Shown: one piece after another, positions 50,134-59,617 of the stretch | Numbering within the stretch: the stretch's first letter is position 1 | How the letters are laid out: each line of letters begins with the position of its first letter | NCBI GenBank assembly: GCA_051920445.1 | Contig: JBPPLN010000001.1 | Location: 1 to 64,000 of the forward strand | DNA: 64,000 bases | Reading direction: 5' to 3' | Source of the DNA: CAG-177 sp003514385 | Lineage (GTDB): Bacteria > Bacillota > Clostridia > Oscillospirales > Acutalibacteraceae | The notes under the pieces: generated by a model | Told to the model about the DNA's origin: nothing | What the model saw: only the letters and a program-made list of their open reading frames with translations | The model's database searches: none | Position numbers and translations under genes: made by a program

Positions 50134-52680
50134 ATGGAAAAATTTGATGTTACCGGCATGACCTGTGCCGCGTGCAGCGCCCATGTTGAACGCGCGGTTC
50201 GCGGAGTTGAGGGTGTGAAAGAGGTAACGGTCAGTCTGCTGACAAATTCCATGACCGTCGATTTCTCTTCACCCGCCACTGCCGAGAAAATATGCTCAGC
50301 CGTATCTGCGGCGGGTTATGGCGCGTCGCCGCAGAATCAGGGCGGCAAAAAAGAAAACAAAAAAACATTGCTTGAAAGCAACGAGCCGAAAAAAATACTT
50401 CATAGGCTTATAGCCTCGGTCGTGCTGCTCCTCCCGCTGATGTATGTCTCGATGGGACATCTGATGTGGGGCTGGCCCGTGCCGCAGATATTTGCTTCGG
50501 ATCCGCTTGCGATAGGACTTTATCAGCTCCTGTTGACGACAGCTGTTATGGTTATAAATCAGCGATTTTTCATCAGCGGAACCAAGAGTCTTTTTCACGG
50601 TGCGCCGAACATGGACACGCTAGTGTCGCTCGGAAGCGCGGCGGCTTATATATACAGTACAGCGGTGCTCTTTGAAATGTGCAACGCGGCGGTGAACGGC
50701 AATGTTCAGATGGCGATGCACCATCTTCACGGACTCTATTTTGAGTCGGCGGCAATGATACTGACGCTTATAACCGTCGGCAAATATCTTGAAGCCGTCA
50801 GCAAAGGGCGCACTACAGATGCGATAAAGAGCCTCATGGATCTCGCTCCGAAAACCGCCTGTGTAATAAGGGACGGCAAGGAGCAGGTTATACCCGCGGA
50901 GGAAGTCGTAAAAGGCGATACTTTCGTTGTCAGACCAGGTGAGAGCATCCCTGTTGACGGCAGAGTTATAAGCGGCGAGAGCGCGGTTGATGAATCGGCG
51001 CTTACCGGCGAGAGCATCCCTGTTGACAAAGCGCCGGGCAGTCTCGTCAGCGCGGCTACGCTCAATCAGAACGGATTTCTTACTTGCGAAGCGACGCGTG
51101 TCGGCGAGGATACAACGCTCAGCCAGATAATAGATATGGTCGAAAACGCATCGGCAACAAAAGCCCCGATAGCGAAAATCGCCGATAAAGTGTCCAGTGT
51201 ATTCGTCCCGACTGTTATGGCGATAGCTCTTGTTGCGGGCGTGGCGTGGCTTATTTCCGGTCGCCCGTTCAGCTTTGCGCTTGCACGCGCAATAAGCGTC
51301 CTTGTTATCAGCTGCCCGTGCGCTCTCGGACTTGCAACTCCGGTCGCGATAATGGTCGGCAGCGGTATGGGCGCAAAGTACGGAGTGCTGTTCAAGACTG
51401 CGACCGCGCTTGAACAGACCGGAAAAATTCAGATAGTCGTCCTCGACAAGACCGGAACGCTGACTCAGGGCAAGCCGCAGGTCACCGATATCGTGCCTGC
51501 CGACGGATTTAATAATGATTCGCTGCTGAAACTCGCGGCTTCGCTCGAAAGCAAGAGCGAACATCCGCTCGCCGCGGCGATAACGCGCAAGGCAGGGGAG
51601 AGCAATATAATCGCTGATGAGGCGCAGGGCTTCTCCGCTCTGCCCGGTCACGGAGTCAGCGCAGAGATAAACGGAAAATCCGCGATAGGCGGCAATGCAT
51701 CTCTGCTCAAATCAAAAGGAATTCTAGATTCTGCAATGGAAGCCGCCGGCGAGAGACTCGCAGGTGAGGGTAAAACGCCGTTGTATTTCGCCATTGACGG
51801 CAAGCTTGCCGGTATAATCGCGGTCGCCGATGTAGTAAAATACGACAGCAAACAGGCAATATCCGAACTCCGGAGCATGGGTGTCAGAACCGTTATGCTC
51901 ACGGGTGATAACAGGCGTACGGCACTCGCTGTGGCAAAGCAGATAGGCGTAGAAAATGTCGTGTCCGATGTGCTCCCGGGTGACAAGGCGGATGTGGTCA
52001 AAAAGCTCCAGAAGTACGGCACGGTCGCCATGGTCGGCGACGGTATAAACGATGCTCCTGCGCTCACTCAGGCGGATACGGGTATCGCTATAGGTGCAGG
52101 AGCCGATGTTGCGCTCGATGCGGCCGATGTTGTGCTGATGAAGTCGAGCGTCCGTGATGTTGCGGCGTCGATACGCCTTTCGCGCCAGGTTCTCAGGAAT
52201 ATTCATGAGAATTTGTTCTGGGCGTTCTTCTATAACTGCATCGGTATCCCAATCGCTGCAGGCGCGCTGATACCCGTGTTCAATATCGCGCTCAATCCCA
52301 TGTTCGGTGCGGCGGCAATGAGTCTTTCGAGCTTCTGCGTTGTCACCAATGCGCTCAGACTCAATTTCTTCAAGCCTGATCGCCCGTTCAAAGGCAAGTC
52401 AAAACCGCCGGTCAAGCTCCCTGAGCTCATGCCGGCAGAAGAGAATATAAAAAATACGGAGGAAACAGCTATGAAAAAGACAGTTTATATCGAAGGTATG
52501 ATGTGCAACCACTGCACTGCGCATGTTCAGAAAGCACTCGAAGCGCTCGACGGAGTTGAGAGCGTTGAAGTCAGCCTTGAGGACAAAAAAGCGGTGCTTA
52601 CGCTCAAAAATGATGTCGATAACGCCGTTATAATGAACGCTGTCAAGGATGCCGGATACGAGCCGACAAAATGTGAATGA
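50134..52680 (+). CDS. copA: Copper-exporting P1B-1 ATPase CopA with C-terminal HMA domain
   Basis: 848 residues: N-terminal HMA domain (GMTCAACSAH), membrane domain with the CPC motif (ISCPCALGLATP), DKTGTL, GDGINDAPAL, then a second HMA domain at the extreme C-terminus (GMMCNHCTAH). A C-terminal HMA is not usual for CopA; here it looks like a fused CopZ chaperone. GGGGTGAGATAA precedes the ATG. It exports Cu(I) and is induced through CsoR. Confidence 0.92.
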   Translation: MEKFDVTGMTCAACSAHVERAVRGVEGVKEVTVSLLTNSMTVDFSSPATAEKICSAVSAAGYGASPQNQGGKKENKKTLLESNEPKKILHRLIASVVLLLPLMYVSMGHLMWGWPVPQIFASDPLAIGLYQLLLTTAVMVINQRFFISGTKSLFHGAPNMDTLVSLGSAAAYIYSTAVLFEMCNAAVNGNVQMAMHHLHGLYFESAAMILTLITVGKYLEAVSKGRTTDAIKSLMDLAPKTACVIRDGKEQVIPAEEVVKGDTFVVRPGESIPVDGRVISGESAVDESALTGESIPVDKAPGSLVSAATLNQNGFLTCEATRVGEDTTLSQIIDMVENASATKAPIAKIADKVSSVFVPTVMAIALVAGVAWLISGRPFSFALARAISVLVISCPCALGLATPVAIMVGSGMGAKYGVLFKTATALEQTGKIQIVVLDKTGTLTQGKPQVTDIVPADGFNNDSLLKLAASLESKSEHPLAAAITRKAGESNIIADEAQGFSALPGHGVSAEINGKSAIGGNASLLKSKGILDSAMEAAGERLAGEGKTPLYFAIDGKLAGIIAVADVVKYDSKQAISELRSMGVRTVMLTGDNRRTALAVAKQIGVENVVSDVLPGDKADVVKKLQKYGTVAMVGDGINDAPALTQADTGIAIGAGADVALDAADVVLMKSSVRDVAASIRLSRQVLRNIHENLFWAFFYNCIGIPIAAGALIPVFNIALNPMFGAAAMSLSSFCVVTNALRLNFFKPDRPFKGKSKPPVKLPELMPAEENIKNTEETAMKKTVYIEGMMCNHCTAHVQKALEALDGVESVEVSLEDKKAVLTLKNDVDNAVIMNAVKDAGYEPTKCE
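52471..52680 (+). CDS. copZ: Embedded CopZ-like chaperone (internal start in copA)
   Basis: Codon 780 of copA is an ATG preceded by GGAGGAAACAGCT, an ideal ribosome site inside the ATPase coding region. Initiation here would give a free 69-residue HMA protein (MKKTVYIEGMMCNHC...) of normal CopZ length. The site strongly suggests either dual expression or a recent fusion of copA and copZ by loss of a stop codon. Confidence 0.6.
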   Translation: MKKTVYIEGMMCNHCTAHVQKALEALDGVESVEVSLEDKKAVLTLKNDVDNAVIMNAVKDAGYEPTKCE

Positions 52681-52707
52681 TTTTTTAAATAAATCTTGCC
52701 ATAACAC

Positions 52708-52736
52708 TTGACATATCGAAAGTTATTTGTTAAAAT
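52708..52736 (+). promoter_or_regulatory. Promoter of tRNA cluster
   Basis: TTGACA (52708-52713), 17-bp spacer, TAAAAT (52731-52736), 31 bp before the tRNA-Gly gene. Confidence 0.75.
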
Positions 52737-52767
52737 AATTGCCGTCGTCACAGAACGGCAATTAACT

Positions 52768-52841
<74 letters not shown>

Positions 52842-52845
52842 ATAT

Positions 52846-52922
<77 letters not shown>

Positions 52923-52965
52923 AGCCTGCGGGCATATCTCTTGATGTGCCCGCAGCAAACTAAAT

Positions 52966-53043
52966 GGTGGGTATAGCTCAGTTGGTTAGAGTGCCAGGTT
53001 GTGGCCCTGGAGGTCATCGGTTCGAATCCGATTATCCACCCCA
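52966..53043 (+). tRNA. tRNA-His (GTG)
   Basis: Acceptor GTGGGTA/TATCCAC with an extra G at position -1, as expected for tRNA-His; anticodon loop TTGTGGC; encoded CCA. Confidence 0.95.
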
Positions 53044-53048
53044 GCAAA

Positions 53049-53081
53049 CCAACGCAAAGCAGAAATGTTTTGCGTTTTTTA
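53049..53081 (+). terminator. Terminator between tRNA-His and tRNA-Gln
   Basis: AACGCAAA and TTTTGCGTT pair around a short loop, followed by six T. It suggests tRNA-Gln has its own promoter or is read through. Confidence 0.65.
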
Positions 53082-53097
53082 TATATTACCGATATTT

Positions 53098-53172
53098 TGG
53101 GGTGTAGCCAAGGGGTAAGGCAACGGACTTTGACTCCGTCATTCGCTGGTCCGAATCCAGCCATCCCAGCCA
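53098..53172 (+). tRNA. tRNA-Gln (TTG)
   Basis: Acceptor TGGGGTG/CATCCCA, discriminator G, encoded CCA, anticodon loop CTTTGAC. The T-loop reads TCCGAAT: position 55 is C in place of the near-universal U, an unusual change. Confidence 0.92.
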
Positions 53173-53173
53173 G

Positions 53174-53206
53174 AAACTCCCGCACTTTTGTGCGGGAGTT
53201 TTACTT
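53174..53206 (+). terminator. Terminator after tRNA-Gln
   Basis: AACTCCCGCA and TGCGGGAGTT stem with a four-base loop and a T-rich end. Confidence 0.8.
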
Positions 53207-53475
53207 ATTACATCTTCACTATTCATTTTTCACTACCCAATGTTTTCAAGAGCTGTGGCTATTTTAAGGCAGTTGAAAACGGACTGCTTTCGGTTATGTA
53301 ATCAAACACAACTAACATATAACTAACAAACAAACAACAAATTATCAAATCACATGGATGTTATCAGATACATCCATGTGCCGATTTTACTTTTTAGTTT
53401 TACTTCGGTAGATTTATCCCCCAACATATGATAAAATATCTATATATAAACTAACCGGAGGATTGACGGTTTTTA
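53207..53475. other. Gap before MATE gene
   Basis: No gene is seen. A perfect 11-bp inverted repeat CACATGGATGT/ACATCCATGTG near 53353-53379, followed by CCGATTTTACTTTT, is a terminator-like hairpin. Short AACTAACA repeats lie before it. CGGAGG at 53455 is about 15 bp from the MATE start, longer than usual. Confidence 0.4.
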
Positions 53476-54816
53476 ATGAACGACAGGATGTTTACAAACA
53501 AAGACCTGCGGGCGATGATTATTCCGCTGTTTATCGAGCAATTTTTACTTTTGCTCGTCGGCATGGCGGATACATTTGTCGTCAGCTTCGTCGGCGATGC
53601 GGCGGTTTCCGGCGTGTCGCTCGTAAACTCCTTTAACACCGTCGCGATCTTCCTATTTTCCGCCCTCGCATCCGGCGGCGCTGTAATAATCAGTCAGTAT
53701 ATCGGCAGCAAAGATAACGAGCAGGCGGGCAAAGCTGCAAGTCAATTATTGATGTTTTCGGTTGTCAGCTCGGTTGTTATATCCGTTCTTATTCTCGTCT
53801 TTGAACGCCCGCTTTTGAATCTGCTTTTCGGCAGGGTTGAGGATGATGTCATGGCGGCGTGCGTCGAGTATATGCGCATAACCGCGTATTCGTTCCCGGT
53901 TCTTGCGGTTTATAACGCCGGCGCGGCGATGTGCCGCAGTGTCGGCAGAGCCGATGTGTCGATGTATATATCCGCCGTTGCAAACGCTGTCAATGTTGTC
54001 GGCAATATTATCGGCGTGTTCGTCCTTCACGCCGGTGTCGCGGGAGTTGCTTATCCGTCGCTGATAGCGCGGACTATTTCCGCTGTCGCCGTCACATGGT
54101 ATTGCTTCATACATCGGAAAACTCCCGTAAGATACACGCTTTCCGGTATATTCGCGTGGCACGGCTCGCTGCTCAAAAAAGTGCTCGGCATAGCAGTCCC
54201 GAACGGCGTTGAAAACGGCGTCCATCAGCTCGTCAAAGTGGCGCTGAGCAGCATGGTTGCACAGTTCGGAACATATCAGATAGCCGCAACAGGTGTGTCG
54301 CAGAGCATATGGTCGCTCGCAGCGCTTATGGGTATGGCGATGGCTCCGGTCTATACGACTGTCATCGGTCAGTGCATGGGCGCAGGAGATACGGAAGAGG
54401 CAAACCACTATTTCAAAAGGCTCAATAAGCTGACATTCATTCTATCATTGGCGTGGAACACGGCTGTGTTCGCAATGACTCCGCTCTTGCTGAAATTCTT
54501 TGCCATATCCGACGAAGCCAAACATCTTGTGCTCATCATGGTGTTCATCAATAACGCCATAAACGCTTTTGCCTATACGTACGCAGGACCGCTCGGGAGC
54601 GGATTGAGAGCGGCGGGGGATGTGAAATTCACCATGACCGTCTCTGTTGTTCTGACTGTAGCCGCGAGGCTGTTCTTCTCTGCGCTGTTCGGTCTGTGGC
54701 TCAATATGGGCGCCGTAGGCGTGGCGATAGGCACGAGCATGGATCTGCTCTTTCGCGGAGTGATATTCTTTGTACGCTATAAAAATCAGAAATGGACTAA
54801 ATTCAAACTTATATAA
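53476..54816 (+). CDS. MATE-family multidrug/cation efflux pump
   Basis: 446 residues, twelve predicted membrane helices, with the MATE-type N-terminal segment (IPLFIEQFLLLLVGMADTFVVS) repeated in weak form in the second half. It exports drugs or metabolites using Na+ or H+ gradients; the substrate cannot be inferred. The ribosome site is distant (CGGAGG 15 bp upstream), so a low initiation rate or a different start is possible. Confidence 0.88.
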   Translation: MNDRMFTNKDLRAMIIPLFIEQFLLLLVGMADTFVVSFVGDAAVSGVSLVNSFNTVAIFLFSALASGGAVIISQYIGSKDNEQAGKAASQLLMFSVVSSVVISVLILVFERPLLNLLFGRVEDDVMAACVEYMRITAYSFPVLAVYNAGAAMCRSVGRADVSMYISAVANAVNVVGNIIGVFVLHAGVAGVAYPSLIARTISAVAVTWYCFIHRKTPVRYTLSGIFAWHGSLLKKVLGIAVPNGVENGVHQLVKVALSSMVAQFGTYQIAATGVSQSIWSLAALMGMAMAPVYTTVIGQCMGAGDTEEANHYFKRLNKLTFILSLAWNTAVFAMTPLLLKFFAISDEAKHLVLIMVFINNAINAFAYTYAGPLGSGLRAAGDVKFTMTVSVVLTVAARLFFSALFGLWLNMGAVGVAIGTSMDLLFRGVIFFVRYKNQKWTKFKLI

Positions 54817-54821
54817 AGCCT

Positions 54822-55775
54822 ATGAAAAGAAGAACTCTATCACTTATAATCTCCGGTCTGCTCGGCGTTATAGCCATATTATCCGGCATATATTTAATGG
54901 CGGCGAGCGTGACAAATTACATTGCCGAGTCTAAAAAGACGGACTGGATATTAACCGAAGCCCGGATAACCGATGTTTCGAGCCGCGTCAAAAGAAACAG
55001 CAGATCAAGCACGACATTTTATGATCTGACATATCAATACGAAGCGGACGGAAAAACATATACCGGCAAGAAAAGCAGCGTTTCAGGCATCCGACTCGTC
55101 GGAGACGAAATAAAAATAAAATATGACCCCGACAATCCGTCTGATTCAACATCGGATATCACTCCCAATAAAGATGATCTGATATACCCGTTCGGCGGCG
55201 GAGTTTTGTTCTTGGCGGCAGGAATTTTCTTTCTGTTGACGGCGATAAAACGGAGCAAACGGCTAAAAAACGAAGATGAAGCGTATACTGAGACTTCAGA
55301 AAACAGCAGAAACCCGAAGCAAACAATTATAGCGTTGCTGCTTATGGCTGCGATTATCGCGCTGACACTTGTCTTTCTGCGCGCTCAGCCGTCTGGCATT
55401 GAGACTTTCTCTTCCGTGATGACCGAGAACGGTTATACAGTGTCGGACATGACCGACGAACTGCGTACGGATTGGCGGGTCGGTTCGCTGATAGAAGATT
55501 CGCGCTCTTTGCATACCGAAGATATGCGAATAGACTTTTGTGTCATGGACTCGACCGACAGCGCGCGGCGCATCTATTCGGGAATGACGCTTCCGGTAAA
55601 AGATGGAGAAGAATACACATATAAAGGCACGAATTACACCTTCTTTTCAATCGAAGATGACAATTTATATACCGCCAAGATTTACAGCGGCAATACCGTG
55701 ATTTACGCCGCAGCGTCGCATGAATGCCGCGATGAGCTTGTTGACCTGCTCAGACAAATGGGATATTACAAATAA
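54822..55775 (+). CDS. DUF3592 membrane protein
   Basis: 317 residues: membrane helix near 8-30, a DUF3592-like extracellular beta domain (about 40-110: RITDVSSRVKRNSRS...YDLTYQYEADGKTYTG...VGDEIKIKYDPDNPSD), helix near 128-143, a third near 170-187, then a soluble C-terminal domain of unknown fold. It starts 5 bp after the MATE gene and may be co-transcribed. The function is unknown. Confidence 0.7.
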   Translation: MKRRTLSLIISGLLGVIAILSGIYLMAASVTNYIAESKKTDWILTEARITDVSSRVKRNSRSSTTFYDLTYQYEADGKTYTGKKSSVSGIRLVGDEIKIKYDPDNPSDSTSDITPNKDDLIYPFGGGVLFLAAGIFFLLTAIKRSKRLKNEDEAYTETSENSRNPKQTIIALLLMAAIIALTLVFLRAQPSGIETFSSVMTENGYTVSDMTDELRTDWRVGSLIEDSRSLHTEDMRIDFCVMDSTDSARRIYSGMTLPVKDGEEYTYKGTNYTFFSIEDDNLYTAKIYSGNTVIYAAASHECRDELVDLLRQMGYYK

Positions 55776-55782
55776 AAAGAAA

Positions 55783-55817
55783 AGCATCCGCACGAATTAA
55801 CGCGCGGATGCTTTTTG
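55783..55817. terminator. Bidirectional terminator
   Basis: AAAGCATCCGC and GCGGATGCTTTTT stem separates the DUF3592 gene from the convergent aconitase X genes. Confidence 0.75.
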
Positions 55818-55828
55818 AATTTCTGTTA

Positions 55829-56272
55829 TCAATCTTCGACAGTGACTGTGCCGTCTTCGTCAACGGTGATGGTCATTCCGTCCTTGACATAGTTGAGGAA
55901 CTCCTCGCCAAGGCAGTCAACCGTGGGCATCGGGCTGTCCGTCCAGACTGCGGAAAGAATGGCTCCGGCAGCTGCGAGCGAGTCGATGTGCTCCGAGAAG
56001 AGCAGGCAGGCGGGCGTTCTGCCCATGACCTTTGCGCAGTAGAGAACCATTCCGCCGGTCGTCGAGCCGATAGTCTGGGGCAGACAGAGAGCCGTGCCAA
56101 CCATGGGCTTGCCGAATAGATCGGGGTTGTTCTGGTCGCCGCACTTAGCGGTCTTGTCGCCGAACTGGAGGCTCTTCTGGAAGGAAGCAAGGGTGTTGAA
56201 TCCGTTGTGAGAAACGAGAGCTTTTGCCGTGCATTTGCCTGCGGCAACAGGGCGTCCTTTGAACTGTTTCAT
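55829..56272 (-). CDS. Aconitase X swivelling-domain (small) subunit, DUF126
   Basis: 147 residues of the DUF126/AcnX swivelling domain: GRPVAAGKCTAKALVS at the N-terminus and GSTTGGMVLY in the middle, the part that closes over the active site. It starts 2 bp after the stop of the large-subunit gene, so the two are a coupled pair. Confidence 0.85.
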   Translation of the reverse strand: MKQFKGRPVAAGKCTAKALVSHNGFNTLASFQKSLQFGDKTAKCGDQNNPDLFGKPMVGTALCLPQTIGSTTGGMVLYCAKVMGRTPACLLFSEHIDSLAAAGAILSAVWTDSPMPTVDCLGEEFLNYVKDGMTITVDEDGTVTVED

Positions 56273-56274
56273 TG

Positions 56275-57561
56275 TTACTTTGCCTCCTTTGTGATGATAT
56301 CGAGAATCTCAGCGCTGGTGTAATAGCGCGAGGTGGTATATGTTCTGAGCTTGTTGGAGTTGGTGATGACGGGCATCTTACCTGCAAGCGGGTTGTTCAT
56401 ATACATCAGCGGGCATATGTAGCTGAGAACGACGCCGGTGGCCTTGAGCTTTGCAGCGTTGGGCGTTGCGTTGAACTTCTCAACAACAGCCGGAGCGGCG
56501 GTGAAGACGGTCGGGATAGAGACCTTGCTTCTGCCGTTCTTCTTGAGCGACTCGCAGACATTCTCGGTCCACTCAACGAGCTGATCGTATGAGAGGTGAG
56601 GACATCCGACGAAGCAGAGCTTCGGAGTTGCGTTCTTGTCTTTCCACATGACGGGATAGTTGTTCTTGACTCTGTCGAGCTCGGCGTCGTCAATGACATA
56701 GACCTTTGCGCCCTCGGCGATAAGGCTCTCGCCCTGCTCAACTGCCTCGGGAGTCAGCTTGTCGATGTGATAGAGACCGACAGCTCCGTTGGAAGCGGTA
56801 GCCGCGCCGAAATCCTTGAGGTATGCCTTTGCATCGCCGTCAAGCTCGGTGCCGATCCACTTATCAAGACCCTTGACATAGGGGACATCTTCCATGACCT
56901 TCATGCCGATAGCGGAGCCGAGAATCTGAGCCTCGGGCTTCTTGGTGGTCTTAACTTCGACTATCCATGTAGCTTTTCTGCCCTCGTCGGTGACAAGCCC
57001 GAAATAGGGGACACGGCCGACGATGGAACCGAAGAGCTCGATTATGCCGGAGTTTCTGTTGCAGCGTGCGCCGAGAACGGAGTTTGCATAGACAACAGCC
57101 GAGGACTCAGCCCACGAGAGAACATCGCCCTTCTTGGGGGTGTTGCCGACTTCGTCCATGTAGCAGGTGCAGGTGTAGGACTTGCTGTCGATAAGACCGA
57201 GCTTTGCAAGCTGCGCATCGTAGCTGTCCTGCATATTGTACATGAACTTCTTGAAAACGATGTTCTTCAGGAAGCTCGAAGGTACAGTGGGATCGAGGGG
57301 CTTGGGGTCAACGGAGAACTTCTGGCTCGAAAGAGCACCGCCTGCGATAAGCTGATCCATAAGATCATAGACAGGCTGCATGACTCCGAGACCGAAGCTT
57401 GTAACAAGGTGACCCATCTTGCTTGTGACAGGCACCATCTTGGTGGCGCCGAAAGCGTCACCGTACATGACAAGGGTCTTCATGACCTTCGCCATGGTTT
57501 CGCCTTTACCGCCGTTGAGGATTTCTTCCTCTTCGGGAGTAAGGTGCATTTTGTAATTCAT
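56275..57561 (-). CDS. Aconitase X catalytic (large) subunit
   Basis: 428 residues from ATG 57559-57561 behind GAAAGGTGGATATAC; the upstream frame is not used. It matches AcnX, a branch of the aconitase superfamily acting as hydratase/dehydratase, for example cis-3-hydroxy-L-proline dehydratase, or mevalonate-phosphate dehydratase in archaea. Family-type segments include MDEVGNTPKKGD, CNRNSGIIELFGSI and FVGCPHLSY. No proline-catabolism neighbours are present, so the substrate is not assigned. Confidence 0.83.
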   Translation of the reverse strand: MNYKMHLTPEEEEILNGGKGETMAKVMKTLVMYGDAFGATKMVPVTSKMGHLVTSFGLGVMQPVYDLMDQLIAGGALSSQKFSVDPKPLDPTVPSSFLKNIVFKKFMYNMQDSYDAQLAKLGLIDSKSYTCTCYMDEVGNTPKKGDVLSWAESSAVVYANSVLGARCNRNSGIIELFGSIVGRVPYFGLVTDEGRKATWIVEVKTTKKPEAQILGSAIGMKVMEDVPYVKGLDKWIGTELDGDAKAYLKDFGAATASNGAVGLYHIDKLTPEAVEQGESLIAEGAKVYVIDDAELDRVKNNYPVMWKDKNATPKLCFVGCPHLSYDQLVEWTENVCESLKKNGRSKVSIPTVFTAAPAVVEKFNATPNAAKLKATGVVLSYICPLMYMNNPLAGKMPVITNSNKLRTYTTSRYYTSAEILDIITKEAK

Positions 57562-57805
57562 GTATATCCACCTTTCAATAAATTTTTCAGCGGAAGCGCT
57601 CGCTCGCCGCATATGTAACAAATAAATTCTATCACAAATCGCAAATAAAATGATTGGCAATTTAGAAAAATAAACAATTAATAAATAAAAAAATATCGAA
57701 TTTTTGTATTTGCTTGTCCGCATATACGGCAAATAAATATTTCTTGCAAAATCCTATGCTTTGTGATACTATTTTAGCCCGCATCAATCGGAGGAGGGAA
57801 TATGG

Positions 57806-58681
57806 ATGATAGGACTCAGGCGCGGAGATGTCAGGCTTTTTGAGCATTGCAAAGAGTGGGAAAGCGAAGGCGAGAGAACGGTAAACGAACTTCGTAAAAT
57901 ACTCGGCTCGGATGCTGTTGATATTCAGCATGTCGGCAGCACATCTATAAAGAGCATAAAGGCAAAGCCAATAATAGATATTGCAGTCGGCGCAGACGAT
58001 TTCAATCGCATTTTAGCTCATGAAGCCGAATTGCTGAAAGCCGGCTATCATTACCGTCCCAACCAGGATATGGGCGGCGCGCAGCTGCTTTTTGCCTGCG
58101 GCAGTTACTATGAGGGTGGCGATATGCAGGCGCATTTTATCCATGTAGTGAAATATAACAGCATGGAGTGGCGGAATTATATAAACTTCCGCGACTATCT
58201 GAACACTTATCCGGAGATAGCGAAGCAGTATGAGAATGTGAAAACAGGGCTTGTTGAAAAGCTCGGGAGTATGGGGAGCAGAAACGATTATGTTGACGGC
58301 AAGGCTGAATTTATAAGCCGCACTCTCCGCAAAGCAATGGTGTGGTCCTTTCTCGGCAAGACTGTTACAATGAAAACCGACCGCCCACTGGGGTATGTGC
58401 ACAGAAAATCCGGCTATAAACTTGTCTATCCGCTCAATTACGGCTATATTCCGGGCGTTCTCGGCGGTGACGGCGAAGAGCTTGATGTTTATCTCCTAGG
58501 CGTAAATGAGCCTGTTGAGAGTTTTACGGGCAGAATAATCGGCATTGCCCACCGCGCCGACGATGTTGAAGATAAGCTGATAATGGTGCCGCTTGATATG
58601 AATTTCACCCGTGAAGAGGTCGAGCGTGCGGTGCATTTTCAGGAGCAGTATTACGACACGCATATAGAACTTGTTAAATAA
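57806..58681 (+). CDS. GrpB-domain / inorganic pyrophosphatase-like fusion
   Basis: 291 residues. The first ~170 are a GrpB domain (nucleotidyltransferase-like UPF0157: IQHVGSTSIKSIKAKPIIDIAV, HFIHVVKYNSMEWRNYINFRDYL). The rest (about 177-291) resembles soluble inorganic pyrophosphatase: YPLNYGYIPG, GGDGEELDVYLLG and DDVEDKLIMVP. Nucleotidyl transfer releases pyrophosphate, so a fused pyrophosphatase would pull the reaction forward. GGAGGAGGGAATATGG precedes the ATG. Confidence 0.8.
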   Translation: MIGLRRGDVRLFEHCKEWESEGERTVNELRKILGSDAVDIQHVGSTSIKSIKAKPIIDIAVGADDFNRILAHEAELLKAGYHYRPNQDMGGAQLLFACGSYYEGGDMQAHFIHVVKYNSMEWRNYINFRDYLNTYPEIAKQYENVKTGLVEKLGSMGSRNDYVDGKAEFISRTLRKAMVWSFLGKTVTMKTDRPLGYVHRKSGYKLVYPLNYGYIPGVLGGDGEELDVYLLGVNEPVESFTGRIIGIAHRADDVEDKLIMVPLDMNFTREEVERAVHFQEQYYDTHIELVK

Positions 58682-58720
58682 CAGAACAACCGCAGTATTA
58701 AAATCACTGCGGTTGATTTT

Positions 58721-59617
58721 TTATAATATTTCGCTGTTTTCAAGCAGATATGCCGCACCTATAGCACCTGCATCGTTGCCGAGCACGGCAGGGCGAATGA
58801 GACGAGCGTCAGAGTCGGGCAGGGCATTCAGAAAATCTTCGAACCAATATTGCCTTAGCTCAATTAGCCCGCCGCCGATTACGATACACTCTGGGTCGAA
58901 AACACTTTTCACCGTGTCAGCGACCGCGCACAAATCCGATATAAAAATTCCGATTGCCTCGCGGCATTTTTTGTCGCCGTCTGCGGCTTTTTTGAAAACT
59001 CCGTTGCAGTTGAAGCAGCGGCAGTCAAGCTCGCTTGCCGTTCGCATAAGCCCGGTAGCCGAAACATACTGCTCGGCGCAGCCGACCTTGCCGCAGTTGC
59101 ATTCGCGCCCGCCGATGTGCAGGGGAATGTGACCTATCCGCGCCGCGTGGAAGTTGGCTCCCGTGAGCAGCTTCCCGTTTATTGAAGCCGCACCGCCGAG
59201 CCCTGTTCCGAGGGTCAGCATGACGGCGTTTTTGCAGTTCTCAGCCGCCCCGAAATAAGCCTCTCCGATGAATGCCGCTGCCGCATCGTTTACGACGAAA
59301 ACACGGCGGTTGAATTTATTCTCAACATCTTTTTTTATCTCGAATCCCGTGAAGCCGGGCAGGTTGCCGGTCGCGTAGAGAACCTTGCCTTCATATGAAT
59401 CTATGTCCCCGGCAGAGCCGATGCCTATGCCCGCATCCGTGCCGGCAAGCGGGAGCAGATCTTTTATAACGGCGAAAAGGCAATCCCTGATGCTGTCGAG
59501 TCCGCGGGATATGTCGGTCGAGCGCTTTGCTCTCGCCGTAACGGTTCCGTTTTCAATAACCGCACCTTTTATCGATGTCCCGCCGATGTCGATACCGATA
59601 TTCTTCATCTTATTCAC
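58721..59617 (-). CDS. ROK-family sugar kinase
   Basis: 298 residues: IGIDIGGTSIKGAV phosphate loop, VNDAAAAF catalytic Asp region, LGTGLGGAA, and the ROK zinc site CNCGKVGCAEQY. It overlaps the NanE-type gene by 8 bp, so ManNAc is the likely substrate (NanK-like), although glucokinase activity cannot be excluded. Confidence 0.85.
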   Translation of the reverse strand: MNKMKNIGIDIGGTSIKGAVIENGTVTARAKRSTDISRGLDSIRDCLFAVIKDLLPLAGTDAGIGIGSAGDIDSYEGKVLYATGNLPGFTGFEIKKDVENKFNRRVFVVNDAAAAFIGEAYFGAAENCKNAVMLTLGTGLGGAASINGKLLTGANFHAARIGHIPLHIGGRECNCGKVGCAEQYVSATGLMRTASELDCRCFNCNGVFKKAADGDKKCREAIGIFISDLCAVADTVKSVFDPECIVIGGGLIELRQYWFEDFLNALPDSDARLIRPAVLGNDAGAIGAAYLLENSEIL

